Below, one piece after another: positions 57,265-64,000 of a DNA stretch of 64,000 bases. Source of the DNA: Endomicrobiales bacterium. Its GTDB lineage: Bacteria > Elusimicrobiota > Endomicrobiia > Endomicrobiales > JAFGGC01. Made by a program: the position numbers and the translations under genes. Every line of letters begins with the position of its first letter. The first letter of the stretch is position 1. The notes under the pieces were generated by a model. It saw only the letters and a program-made list of their open reading frames with translations. It did not search any database and had not been told where the DNA came from. The stretch spans positions 62,001 to 126,000 of the forward strand of contig JAFGGC010000002.1 in NCBI GenBank assembly GCA_016930715.1, in the 5' to 3' direction.

Positions 57265-58200
57265 ATGAGTGGCGAAGCGGAGAAACTAAAAAGAATAAAC
57301 GTGCCGGAACTCGACGCGATACTCGGCAAGCCCATTAAAGTACTGGACGACGGTTTCGTGAGGGTGATTGACTACATGGGTTCGGATGAATCCATAGTTC
57401 AGGCTGCCCGTGTTTCCTACGGCAAGGGCACGAAATCGGTGACCGACGACAAGGGGCTCATAAGATATCTGATACGCAACAGGCACACGAGCCCTTTTGA
57501 AATGTGCGAGGTAAAAATGCACTTGAGGGTCCCTATGGACTGCTGGCGCCAATGGGTCAGGCACAGGACGGCCAATGTCAACGAGTATTCAACGCGTTAC
57601 TCGGTCGCCATCGATTCGGCGTATAAGACGGAGCAGGGCCGATGGCGTACTCAGGGGTTCGTGAACCGCCAGGGCAGCGAAGGCGTGCTTGAAGCGGATA
57701 AAGGCGAAGAACTCACGAGGACCGAAAAGGAGCTCCACGACCTCTCAAGGAAGATCTACAACAAAAGGCTCGAGATGGGAGTGGCGCGGGAACTTGCGCG
57801 AAAAGACCTTCCTCTTTCGACGTATACCGAGGCCTACTGGAAGATCGACCTGAACAACCTCCTGCATTTTCTTGAACTCAGGATGGAACCCAAGGCCCAG
57901 CACGAGATAAGGATGTACGCCAATACCATCAACGACGAGGTCGTCCGCAGGTGGTGCCCCGTGGCGTGGGAGGCTTTCAACGATTACCGCCTCGACACGG
58001 TTTTCCTGTCCGAAGCGGACAGGAAGATACTTCTCCCGGCCGCAAGGGGAGAAAAAGAAAAGGCCATCGAGTTGGCTGTAAAAGAGGAGTTTATCAGGAA
58101 AACCGAAAGCGGCTACAAGCGCAACGTTGAATGCATGGAGCTTGAAGAGAAGATGAAAAAGATGGGACTCGAGATACCCTGGGCGGCCGAAAGCAAATAG
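57265..58200 (+). CDS. thyX: FAD-dependent thymidylate synthase
   Basis: Makes dTMP from dUMP using methylenetetrahydrofolate and FAD. The 311-residue protein has the ThyX motif RHRTANVNEYSTRY near 97-110 and RMEPKAQHEIR near 209. ThyX replaces the ThyA enzyme in many anaerobes. It is followed by a convergent gene with a one-base gap. Confidence 0.96.
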   Translation: MSGEAEKLKRINVPELDAILGKPIKVLDDGFVRVIDYMGSDESIVQAARVSYGKGTKSVTDDKGLIRYLIRNRHTSPFEMCEVKMHLRVPMDCWRQWVRHRTANVNEYSTRYSVAIDSAYKTEQGRWRTQGFVNRQGSEGVLEADKGEELTRTEKELHDLSRKIYNKRLEMGVARELARKDLPLSTYTEAYWKIDLNNLLHFLELRMEPKAQHEIRMYANTINDEVVRRWCPVAWEAFNDYRLDTVFLSEADRKILLPAARGEKEKAIELAVKEEFIRKTESGYKRNVECMELEEKMKKMGLEIPWAAESK

Positions 58201-58201
58201 C

Positions 58202-59602
58202 CTAAATACCTTTCCTTTCCATTTCACCCCACATTTTCTTGCCTGACAGCCAGTCGATCATCCCCTTCCCGCGGACCAAGGTCAAGTACTGCCTGTAGCC
58301 GAAATTTTCAAGTATTGCCGCCAGAATGAGTTTCGCGAGGTCACGGAGGTTCGGGTAGCGGTGAAACGTTATCTCTTCGAGAAGCAGCGAGAGCAGCGAC
58401 AATACGACGCCGAACCCTATCGCGAACAGGAAAAAAGCGGCAACGGCGTAAATGTCCACCGCTCCGCGAACGTACGCCGCCGCGAAGATGAAATATCCGA
58501 CGAATTCGACGGCTGGGCTCAGGAACTCGATAAAGAAAAAGAACGGCATCGAGATCATTCCCGTCGTGCCGTAAAAAGGGTTGAGCAGCATCGATATGTG
58601 CGCAAAAAGGCTTTCAGCCAGCCCCCTCTGCCACCTGTTCCGCTGGCGCGAAAGTATCTTCCAGCTTTCCGGGGCTTCCGTCCAGCAGACAGGATCGGGC
58701 ACGAAAACGATGGCCGCCCGGGATTCTTTCCTTCGGAATTGGCGGTGAAGGCGCACCACGAGCTCCATGTCTTCTCCCACGATGTCGGTGCGGTAGCCGC
58801 CCGCCTGTATCACCGGTTCCTTTTTAAACAGCCCGAAAGCGCCGGAGATCACGAGCAGGCATCCCAGCATGCTGAGTCCCATCCTGCCGCTCAGGAAAGC
58901 CCTGAAATACTCGACTATCTGGAACGCCGGCAGCCATTTTTCGGGGGTCCTGACCCTGACGCATCTTCCCTCTTCGAAAGCGCATCCGTTGGCGACGCGC
59001 ACGAGCCCTCCCGTCGCCGTGACCCGCGAGTACGCTTCCATGAAGGGGTGAACGATCTGAAGGAGCGACGTTCTTTCGAGCGCGGAGTCGGCGTCGATGC
59101 AGCAAAACAGCGGATACAGGCTCACGTTGATGCCCGCGTTGAGCGAATCGGCCTTTCCGCCGTTTGACTTGTCAACTACGATTAGGTTGCTTATGGTCTG
59201 CGATTTGTATATAGCGCGGACTTCCTTCGTTGGTATCTGGGGATGGTATTCACGGGCGGTCTTCCTGAGCGTGAACTCCCTTTTTAACGTTTCAAGCGTG
59301 TTGTCAGCCGAACCGTCGTTGACCACGATAACTTCGAAAAGCCCGTATTTCAATGCAAGCAGAGAGTAAACGTTGGAGACGATGCCTTTTTCTTCGTTGT
59401 AGGCAGGGGCGATGATGGACACGGGCGGGGTTATTTTGGCCTTGAGTATTTCGTTCGGGGTGGAAAAACGGTTTTTTATCTGATGGTGCAGGAGACCGAA
59501 AAACGACAAAATGAAGAGGAACACGTAAGTCAGGCTTACGGCAAAAAAATAAATCAGTATTAACAGGCTAATCAGCCGCAGGAAGATATCCAATTTCGTC
59601 AA
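58202..59602 (-). CDS. Membrane glycosyltransferase, family 2 (BcsA/PgaC type)
   Basis: Processive GT2 enzyme for an extracellular polysaccharide. N-terminal TM segments (about 10-40), then the catalytic domain with VVNDGSADNT, IDADSALE, GEDMELV and the QRNRW processivity motif near 302, then three or four TM segments. I start at TTG complement(59600-59602), which gives 466 residues and a 35-base overlap with the HEAT gene; the open frame reaches 59647, also a TTG. It is co-transcribed with the HEAT-repeat gene upstream. Poly-N-acetylglucosamine or cellulose-like products are candidates. Confidence 0.88.
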   Translation of the reverse strand: MTKLDIFLRLISLLILIYFFAVSLTYVFLFILSFFGLLHHQIKNRFSTPNEILKAKITPPVSIIAPAYNEEKGIVSNVYSLLALKYGLFEVIVVNDGSADNTLETLKREFTLRKTAREYHPQIPTKEVRAIYKSQTISNLIVVDKSNGGKADSLNAGINVSLYPLFCCIDADSALERTSLLQIVHPFMEAYSRVTATGGLVRVANGCAFEEGRCVRVRTPEKWLPAFQIVEYFRAFLSGRMGLSMLGCLLVISGAFGLFKKEPVIQAGGYRTDIVGEDMELVVRLHRQFRRKESRAAIVFVPDPVCWTEAPESWKILSRQRNRWQRGLAESLFAHISMLLNPFYGTTGMISMPFFFFIEFLSPAVEFVGYFIFAAAYVRGAVDIYAVAAFFLFAIGFGVVLSLLSLLLEEITFHRYPNLRDLAKLILAAILENFGYRQYLTLVRGKGMIDWLSGKKMWGEMERKGI

Positions 59603-60665
59603 GCCATTGCGCCGCCATTTTTCCAGAGGGCGACTTTTTCTGTTCAATAAAAAGTTTTTTTAGAGCCTCGACGCCTTTTATGCCGGTTTTCGTGAGCGCT
59701 TCACCTGCGTTCCTCCTGACCCACCATTTCGAGTCGCCCACGCTCTTTGACAGATGCTCAACCGCGCGGGAGTCGCCTATGAGACCAAGGCTTTTTGCCG
59801 CCTGGGCCCTTATCTGCCAGGCTTCGTCGGAAAGCCAGTTTACGAGGCAGTCCAAGGAAAGGGGATCTCCTATCGTGCCGAGGGCCTTTAGCGCGGCAAG
59901 ACGCACCTCAAGGTTTTGCGCGGGTTCGGTCAGCTTTTTTATGCTTGATATCGGGCGTTTGTCCGCCAGTTCGCCGAGCAGGTGCACGGAAAGTATTTTA
60001 ACTGCCGTGTCGGGATTTGACAGAAGTTCCGTCAGCGGCGGGACGGCTTTTCTGCCCAGCTCGAAAACCGTTGACGAAAGGCGCATGCCGGCAAGGCGCG
60101 AAGAGCGCGCGAGCGATTCTATGACAGGTTTGATTATTTCCGGGTTCCCGATCCTTCCCAGCGCCCAGGCGGCTATGAGCCTGACCTCGGTGACGGGGTC
60201 GCGCAGTTTGCTCAGCAGGCGGGATTGCGAGGACGCGGATTTCATCTGTCCCAGGCACCTTGCGCCTTCGGCCCTTGTCCACCAGAACCAGCTGTCCAAA
60301 CGCGACAGATCGTTTTTGACGAATCCGAGGCTTTCGTAGGCATCGGTTATTCTTTTAAGCGCTATACCGTCTTTACCGAAGCTTTCGTGTATTATGACAT
60401 ATTGCAGGATCTTCCTGAGAGGCCAGCGCAGCGTGAATAGTTTGTTGGGGAGCTCCCGGATGCCGCCGCTGACGAAATCCCTGATGTGCGGGAGCATCCA
60501 GCTTTTCGCTGTTTCCTTGTCTTTTTCCCAGAGTATTATCGTGAATTTGATGGTTACGAGAACCAACACAAGAACCGCAACGGTCAGCATGAAGAAGAAA
60601 GAGGAACTGACGATTAACGGCAGGAGGTATACTGCGACGTCGTTGACGGAATTCAGGAATGCCAT
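59568..60665 (-). CDS. HEAT-repeat protein with N-terminal membrane anchor
   Basis: The 365-residue protein has one TM segment (about 16-43) and from about 140 to 345 six or so HEAT-like repeats, each with the pattern of helix, Pro or Asp turn, helix (for example EVRLIAAWALGRIGNPEIIK and IRAQAAKSLGLIGDSRAVEH). These usually bind partner proteins. It is upstream of, and overlaps, the GT2 gene, so it may support the polysaccharide synthase. Its promoter lies upstream on the minus strand. Confidence 0.8.
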   Translation of the reverse strand: MAFLNSVNDVAVYLLPLIVSSSFFFMLTVAVLVLVLVTIKFTIILWEKDKETAKSWMLPHIRDFVSGGIRELPNKLFTLRWPLRKILQYVIIHESFGKDGIALKRITDAYESLGFVKNDLSRLDSWFWWTRAEGARCLGQMKSASSQSRLLSKLRDPVTEVRLIAAWALGRIGNPEIIKPVIESLARSSRLAGMRLSSTVFELGRKAVPPLTELLSNPDTAVKILSVHLLGELADKRPISSIKKLTEPAQNLEVRLAALKALGTIGDPLSLDCLVNWLSDEAWQIRAQAAKSLGLIGDSRAVEHLSKSVGDSKWWVRRNAGEALTKTGIKGVEALKKLFIEQKKSPSGKMAAQWLDEIGYLPAAD

Positions 60666-60695
60666 TTTGTGTTTGAAATTGAAAATGCTCGCTAC

Positions 60696-60724
60696 ATTTT
60701 AGTAAAAACACCCCGGTTTATCAA
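60696..60724 (-). promoter_or_regulatory. Promoter for the HEAT-GT2 operon
   Basis: On the minus strand TTGATA (60724-60719) and TAAAAT (60701-60696) are 17 bases apart, giving a leader of about 24 bases. Confidence 0.65.
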
Positions 60725-60803
60725 TATACTTTTCAATAATAATTATATATAATCAAGATACGGTTTTCATATTGCACGGACACTGGAAAGGAACGCAACG
60801 GCG

Positions 60804-61229
60804 ATGGGAACGGGCAAGGAAAGAAGAAGGTATATCCGCCATCCTTCGGACATACCGATAGAGATAAACGTGGAAGGCGCGGCGCCGGGGCAGGAGAAAC
60901 TCAAAAACGTCAGTTACGGCGGGATCTGTTTCAGGACCAAACAAGCGATAGAACCCGGCACAGTGATAAGCATAAAAATATCCCTGGTACACCCGGAATT
61001 TGAATCAAAGGCAAAGGTGGTGTGGTGCAGCAGGATGAACGATCATTTTAATGTCGGTGTCGAGTTCGTCGAAATCGAGGACGCGTTCCGCGTCAGGATG
61101 GTCGAGCAGATATGCAGGATAGAAAAATACAAGGATGAGGTAAAGCGCAAGGAGGGCAGGGCGTTGACCGGCACGCAGGCGGCCCTCGAATGGATAAAGA
61201 AATACGCGAAAAAATTCCCTGGCGGCTGA
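60804..61229 (+). CDS. PilZ-domain protein (predicted c-di-GMP binding)
   Basis: A 141-residue soluble protein. The PilZ domain (about 5-95) has both ligand motifs: RRRYIRHP (RxxxR) and NVSYGGICF (D/NxSxxG), so c-di-GMP binding is likely. The C-terminal 45 residues are a charged helix. It is transcribed away from the HEAT-GT2 operon, 138 bases apart, and could link c-di-GMP to that polysaccharide system; this is inference from place. Confidence 0.85.
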   Translation: MGTGKERRRYIRHPSDIPIEINVEGAAPGQEKLKNVSYGGICFRTKQAIEPGTVISIKISLVHPEFESKAKVVWCSRMNDHFNVGVEFVEIEDAFRVRMVEQICRIEKYKDEVKRKEGRALTGTQAALEWIKKYAKKFPGG

Positions 61230-61241
61230 AGGCGGCGTAAA

Positions 61242-62480
61242 TTGAATCCGTATCTGGCGGCAATACTATTAATTCTTTTCGGGGGGTATTTTTTCGGCAT
61301 CGTGGTCGAAGTGCTGAACATGCGTTCGATCTCACCGGACCTGCCGGGGGAATTTTCCGATCATTATGACCCCGAACGATACCGGCTCTCGCAGGAATAC
61401 CTGAAAGAGAACACGGTCTTCGGCCTCATCCGCGAGTCCGTCTTGCTCGCGGCAGCGGTCGTTGTAATACTGTCGGGGGTTTTCAACAACCTGGACGGTG
61501 CGGCGAGGGTGTTGGGCCGCGGGGGAATAACGTCCGGACTGGTTTTCATAGGATGCGTCGTGTTCGCGTTCAGCCTTTTAAACCTTCCTTTTTCGGCGTA
61601 CAGGACGTTCGTAATTGAGAAAAAATACGGTTTCAACAAGACAACGCCAAAGACGTTTGCGCTCGACGTGTTGAAATCCTGGCTGTTGACGCTTCTACTG
61701 GGAGGTCCGTTAACCGCGCTTGTCCTGTGGATTTTCGAGGCGCTGGGAAAATCCGCGTGGATTTTCGGCTGGGCGGCCGCGAGCCTTTTTTCGATATTCA
61801 TTGTTTTCGTGGCGCCGGTCGTCATAATGCCGTTGTTCAACAAGTTCATACCCGTAGAAGAGGGGCCGCTAAAGGACTCGCTTGAGCGCTACGCCAGATC
61901 CCAGGATTTCAGGATGAAGGGTCTTTATAAGATGGATGGTTCGAAGAGGTCCACGAAGTCCAACGCCTTTTTCACGGGGTTCGGCGCATCGAGAAGGATA
62001 GTCCTGTTCGACACGCTCATCGCAAAGCATTCCGTTGACGAACTCGTTTCGGTTCTCGCGCACGAGATGGGGCATTACAAGAAAGGGCACATAGTCAAGT
62101 CGGTTGTCTTTTCGGTCCTGTCCACCGGGGTCATGTTTTTCATCTTGAATATCTTCATAGGCAACAGGCTGCTTTTTGACGCGTTCGGGGTTGAAAGGTT
62201 TTCCATCTACGCGAGTTTCGTGTTTTTCGGGTTCATTTACGCCCCGGTCGGCGCGGTGATATCGGTTCTGGGGAATGTCATTTCAAGGAAACACGAGTAT
62301 GAAGCCGACCGGTACGCGGTCCAAACTTACAAAAAACCCGCCGAGTTCATAAACGCGCTAAAAAAACTCTCAAGCGACAACCTTTCGAACCTGACGCCCC
62401 ACCCGCTGAAGGTTTTCATGGAATACAGCCATCCGCCGGTGCTTGAGAGAATAAAGACTATAAGAAAGATTGTTGAATAA
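61242..62480 (+). CDS. M48 family metallopeptidase (Ste24-like)
   Basis: Membrane zinc protease of 412 residues. N-terminal half with about five TM segments (CAAX protease N-terminal domain), then zinc site HEMGHYKKGH near 270-279 and third ligand Glu in KHEYEADRYAV. The full-length Ste24 layout suggests membrane protein quality control rather than prenyl processing in a bacterium. TTG start is inferred from position and the conserved N-terminus. Confidence 0.92.
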   Translation: MNPYLAAILLILFGGYFFGIVVEVLNMRSISPDLPGEFSDHYDPERYRLSQEYLKENTVFGLIRESVLLAAAVVVILSGVFNNLDGAARVLGRGGITSGLVFIGCVVFAFSLLNLPFSAYRTFVIEKKYGFNKTTPKTFALDVLKSWLLTLLLGGPLTALVLWIFEALGKSAWIFGWAAASLFSIFIVFVAPVVIMPLFNKFIPVEEGPLKDSLERYARSQDFRMKGLYKMDGSKRSTKSNAFFTGFGASRRIVLFDTLIAKHSVDELVSVLAHEMGHYKKGHIVKSVVFSVLSTGVMFFILNIFIGNRLLFDAFGVERFSIYASFVFFGFIYAPVGAVISVLGNVISRKHEYEADRYAVQTYKKPAEFINALKKLSSDNLSNLTPHPLKVFMEYSHPPVLERIKTIRKIVE

Positions 62481-62502
62481 TCCCAGCGAAATATGTTATA
62501 AT
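62473..62502 (+). promoter_or_regulatory. Promoter for the DUF5679 gene
   Basis: TTGAAT (62473-62478) and a perfect TATAAT (62497-62502) are 18 bases apart; the -35 box overlaps the protease gene stop. An AGGAGG ribosome site lies at 62523-62528. Confidence 0.7.
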
Positions 62503-62535
62503 TACGGCGTATCATAAAATACAGGAGGATCTCTA

Positions 62536-62682
62536 ATGGCAGAAGCAAGATGCATGAAGTGCAAGAAGCAGGTAGAAGTGAAAGACCCTAAGGAAGTCGT
62601 TATGAAGAACGGCATGAAAGCCGTTTCCGGTGTCTGCGGCACTTGCGGAACGAAAGTTTTCAAGATCCTTGGAAAAAAATAA
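62536..62682 (+). CDS. DUF5679 zinc-ribbon mini-protein
   Basis: A 48-residue protein with two Cys pairs, CMKCKK (residues 6-11) and CGTCG (near 36-40), likely a zinc ribbon. The spacing and the middle segment VKDPKEVVMKNGMKAVSGV match DUF5679, a small family of unknown function. It has its own promoter and strong ribosome site, suggesting high expression. A stable RNA hairpin follows. Confidence 0.85.
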   Translation: MAEARCMKCKKQVEVKDPKEVVMKNGMKAVSGVCGTCGTKVFKILGKK

Positions 62683-62698
62683 GATATTCCGGATTTCA

Positions 62699-62765
62699 GG
62701 CCGGGGTTAAGAGCACTGTCTGCTCCCTTGAGGGGCGGAAGCCCTAACTCCGGTCTTTGCTTTTT
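62699..62765 (+). ncRNA. Candidate structured RNA or compound terminator
   Basis: GGCCGGGGTTA (62699-62709) pairs with TAACTCCGGTC (62745-62755) over 11 bp with two G-T pairs. Inside are GAGCA/TGCTC (62711-62715, 62721-62725) and GGGC-GGAA-GCCC (62733-62744) with a GNRA loop. It forms a three-way junction and is followed by TTTGCTTTTT. It matches no riboswitch class I can name. It probably ends the DUF5679 message and may have another role. The rest of the gap to 62886 shows nothing clear. Confidence 0.5.
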
Positions 62766-62885
62766 GAGTGACACGGCGGACGTTCACGGAGTTCCTTAAT
62801 CGTTTTTCGAAAGATCAGGAAACAGGACAGAACTGTTTGTACGGTCCGGAAACGGTGTTTTTACATTAGCAATCTGGAGAGACAT

Positions 62886-63338
62886 ATGAAAATCGATGAA
62901 ATCATGACCAAAAAGGTCATTACCGTAGAGCCGTCCATGAGCATACAGAAGCTCGCCGAAATGTTCGTTAAAAAGAACATAAGCGGGGCGCCGGTGGTTG
63001 ACAAGGACGGCAAGTTTCTGGGCATCGTGCTTGAAGAAGGGCTCATCATGCAGGACAAAAAGGTCCATCTCCCGACCCTTTTTTACATACTGAGCGGAGT
63101 GATTACCATAGGCGAGGATAAATACGAGAAGGAGCTTAAAAAAGTGTCCGCCACGACTGTTTCCGGCATAATGGAGGATAACGTGACGGTTCTTTCTCCC
63201 GACACTTCCGTGGACGAGGTCGCGACCATCATGGTCGAAAAGGGCATTCATTACTTCCCGGTGTGCGAGAACGGCAAGATCGTGGGCGTGATAACGAAAA
63301 AGGACATCGTCAAGGCGATAGCCCGGAAAAAAATCTGA
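62886..63338 (+). CDS. CBS domain pair protein
   Basis: A 150-residue protein with two CBS domains: MTKKVITVEPSMSIQKLAEM through FLGIVLEEG, and MEDNVTVLSPDTSVDEVATI through GVITKKDIVKAI. CBS pairs bind adenosyl nucleotides and regulate a partner. No enzyme domain is attached. The yajQ gene follows after 17 bases. Confidence 0.92.
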   Translation: MKIDEIMTKKVITVEPSMSIQKLAEMFVKKNISGAPVVDKDGKFLGIVLEEGLIMQDKKVHLPTLFYILSGVITIGEDKYEKELKKVSATTVSGIMEDNVTVLSPDTSVDEVATIMVEKGIHYFPVCENGKIVGVITKKDIVKAIARKKI

Positions 63339-63355
63339 AATTTTCAGGAGATGAC

Positions 63356-63853
63356 ATGGCGCAGAATTTTTCTTTTGACGTCGTTTCTGAAGTCAACTTC
63401 ATGGAAGTGGAGAACGCGGTGAACCAGGCGCAGAAAGAGCTTGCCAACAGGTTCGATTTCAAGGGAAGCAAATCCTCGATAGATTTCAACAAGGCCGAAA
63501 AAAAGATAACGCTGATCGCAGATGACGACTATAAGCTGCGCTCGTTGAGGGATATAGTGGACGGGCGTCTCGTCAAGCGCGGGGTTTCTCTCAAGGCGCT
63601 GAACGCCAAGCCCCCCGAGAAGGCGTTCGAGGGAACCATAAGGCAGGTTATCGAGCTCGTAAGCGGACTGCCGGCCGAAAAGGCAAAAGAGATAGTCCGC
63701 ACGATAAAGGACGCCAAGTTCAAGGTCCAATCCCAGATAGAAGGGAATAAGGTCCGGATATCGTCGCCTAAAAAAGACGAGCTCCAGGCCGTGATAACGC
63801 ACTTGAGGAATTCGAATTTCAGTTTACCCCTGCAATTTACTAACTACCGGTAG
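63356..63853 (+). CDS. YajQ family nucleotide-binding protein
   Basis: A 165-residue protein that starts MAQNFSFDVVSEVNF and contains ELANRFDFKGSKSSI and GNKVRISSPKKDELQ, all typical of YajQ (UPF0234). Some members bind c-di-GMP and act with transcription factors. The ATG at 63356 gives the normal family length; the longer open frame runs into the CBS gene. Confidence 0.95.
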   Translation: MAQNFSFDVVSEVNFMEVENAVNQAQKELANRFDFKGSKSSIDFNKAEKKITLIADDDYKLRSLRDIVDGRLVKRGVSLKALNAKPPEKAFEGTIRQVIELVSGLPAEKAKEIVRTIKDAKFKVQSQIEGNKVRISSPKKDELQAVITHLRNSNFSLPLQFTNYR

Positions 63854-63859
63854 GATTTA

Positions 63860-64000
63860 ATGCCATCCATCAGACATTCGGCACTATTAGCGCTTTTTTT
63901 TATGGCAGTATGCGCGGCGCAAGCGTGGGCAAGGTTCCCGGACTCCGAAGAAATAGAGCGCATGAAGGAAAGGCTGCCCGAGCTCAAGATAAAGGAAATG
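63860..64000 (+). CDS. Start of an exported protein (cut by window end)
   Basis: 47 codons are visible. A signal peptide (about 1-22, hydrophobic core ALLALFFMAVCAAQAWA) is followed by a charged segment with ERMKERLPELKIKE. The rest lies outside the window. The family is not recognisable. Confidence 0.6.
   Translation, partial: MPSIRHSALLALFFMAVCAAQAWARFPDSEEIERMKERLPELKIKEM

Noticed and set aside
58200-58202. A terminator between thyX and the convergent GT2 gene.
   Set aside because: The stops are one base apart and no hairpin with T run is present on either side.
60748-60753. TATAAT before the PilZ gene as a promoter.
   Set aside because: The region is AT-rich and I found no -35 box at a fitting distance; it may still work but cannot be supported.

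Overview
This 64 kb window is a densely packed chromosomal segment with about 67 protein genes, one intact tRNA gene and one broken tRNA-like copy. Almost all genes are housekeeping or envelope genes. I see no prophage, insertion sequence, CRISPR array or integrase. The base composition is moderate, ATA is a frequent Ile codon, and genes often overlap by 1-4 bases (ATGA, GTGA), so many are probably translationally coupled. The host looks Gram-negative: it has Lgt and LspA, SGC/GGC lipoboxes, a probable outer-membrane protein and Tad/type IV pilin parts. The gene mix (long-form PPi-dependent phosphofructokinase, GlnRS alongside GluRS, ThyX, DUF1844, DUF5679, DUF2723, a pseudopilin beginning MKKGFTLIELMIVV) would fit an uncultivated lineage of the Omnitrophota/Elusimicrobiota sort. 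That placement is inference; no rRNA is present to test it.

Layout. 1-2.5 kb: end of a Tad secretion cluster (tadB end, tadC), a membrane PAS sensor on the minus strand, and a DUF192 protein. 2.6-5.4 kb: a four-receiver phosphorelay made of a hybrid kinase plus a CheY-like protein. 5.4-13.7 kb: coaB, a family 4 uracil-DNA glycosylase, priA, two large membrane proteins with TPR-like tails, def and fmt. 13.8-18.2 kb: a polysaccharide locus with a priming phosphosugar transferase, an epimerase and two tandem nucleotidyltransferases. 18.2-20.8 kb: metK and ahcY of the methyl cycle. 21-23.9 kb: a secreted protein and groSL under a strong promoter with a CIRCE operator. 24-33.4 kb: yggS, proC, a DUF167 gene, mtnA, ileS, lspA, an acyltransferase, lgt and an rluD-type gene, mostly tightly coupled. 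33.9-39.9 kb: gmk, rpoZ, coaC, a DUF1015 gene, cvpA, hisG, gltX and a DUF1844 gene.

39.9-41 kb is the most unusual stretch. A tRNA-Gln(CTG) gene sits inside a perfect 15-bp inverted repeat. It is followed by a second, interrupted tRNA-Gln copy carrying palindromic insertions, and then by cspA among further hairpins. 40.9-50.2 kb: ygiQ (apparently starting at ATC), a CBM9-like lipoprotein, an orphan pseudopilin, pfp, glnS, msrAB and a duplicated-domain lipoprotein. 50.2-57.2 kb: a cNMP-binding protein, an AI-2E-type permease, a kinase-like protein with no evident phospho-acceptor His, an ABC-2 exporter, a DUF2156 protein and a glycogen-debranching-type enzyme. 57.3-64 kb: thyX, then a GT2/HEAT pair divergent from a PilZ gene (a possible c-di-GMP/exopolysaccharide module), a Ste24-like protease, a DUF5679 mini-protein, a possible structured RNA, a CBS protein, yajQ and the start of a secreted protein.

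Functional links: GltX, GlnS and tRNA-Gln together argue for direct charging of Gln-tRNA. MetK, AhcY and MtnA cover parts of SAM recycling. CoaB and CoaC, usually fused, are separate genes 29 kb apart. Promoters read here resemble sigma-70 sites, with -10 boxes TATAAT, TAAAAT and TAGAAT, often preceded by TG. No clear new defence or mobile system was found. The best leads are the tRNA-Gln locus, the paired CIRCE-like operators, the ATC start of ygiQ, and the dispersed palindromes, one possibly inserted in frame in gltX.
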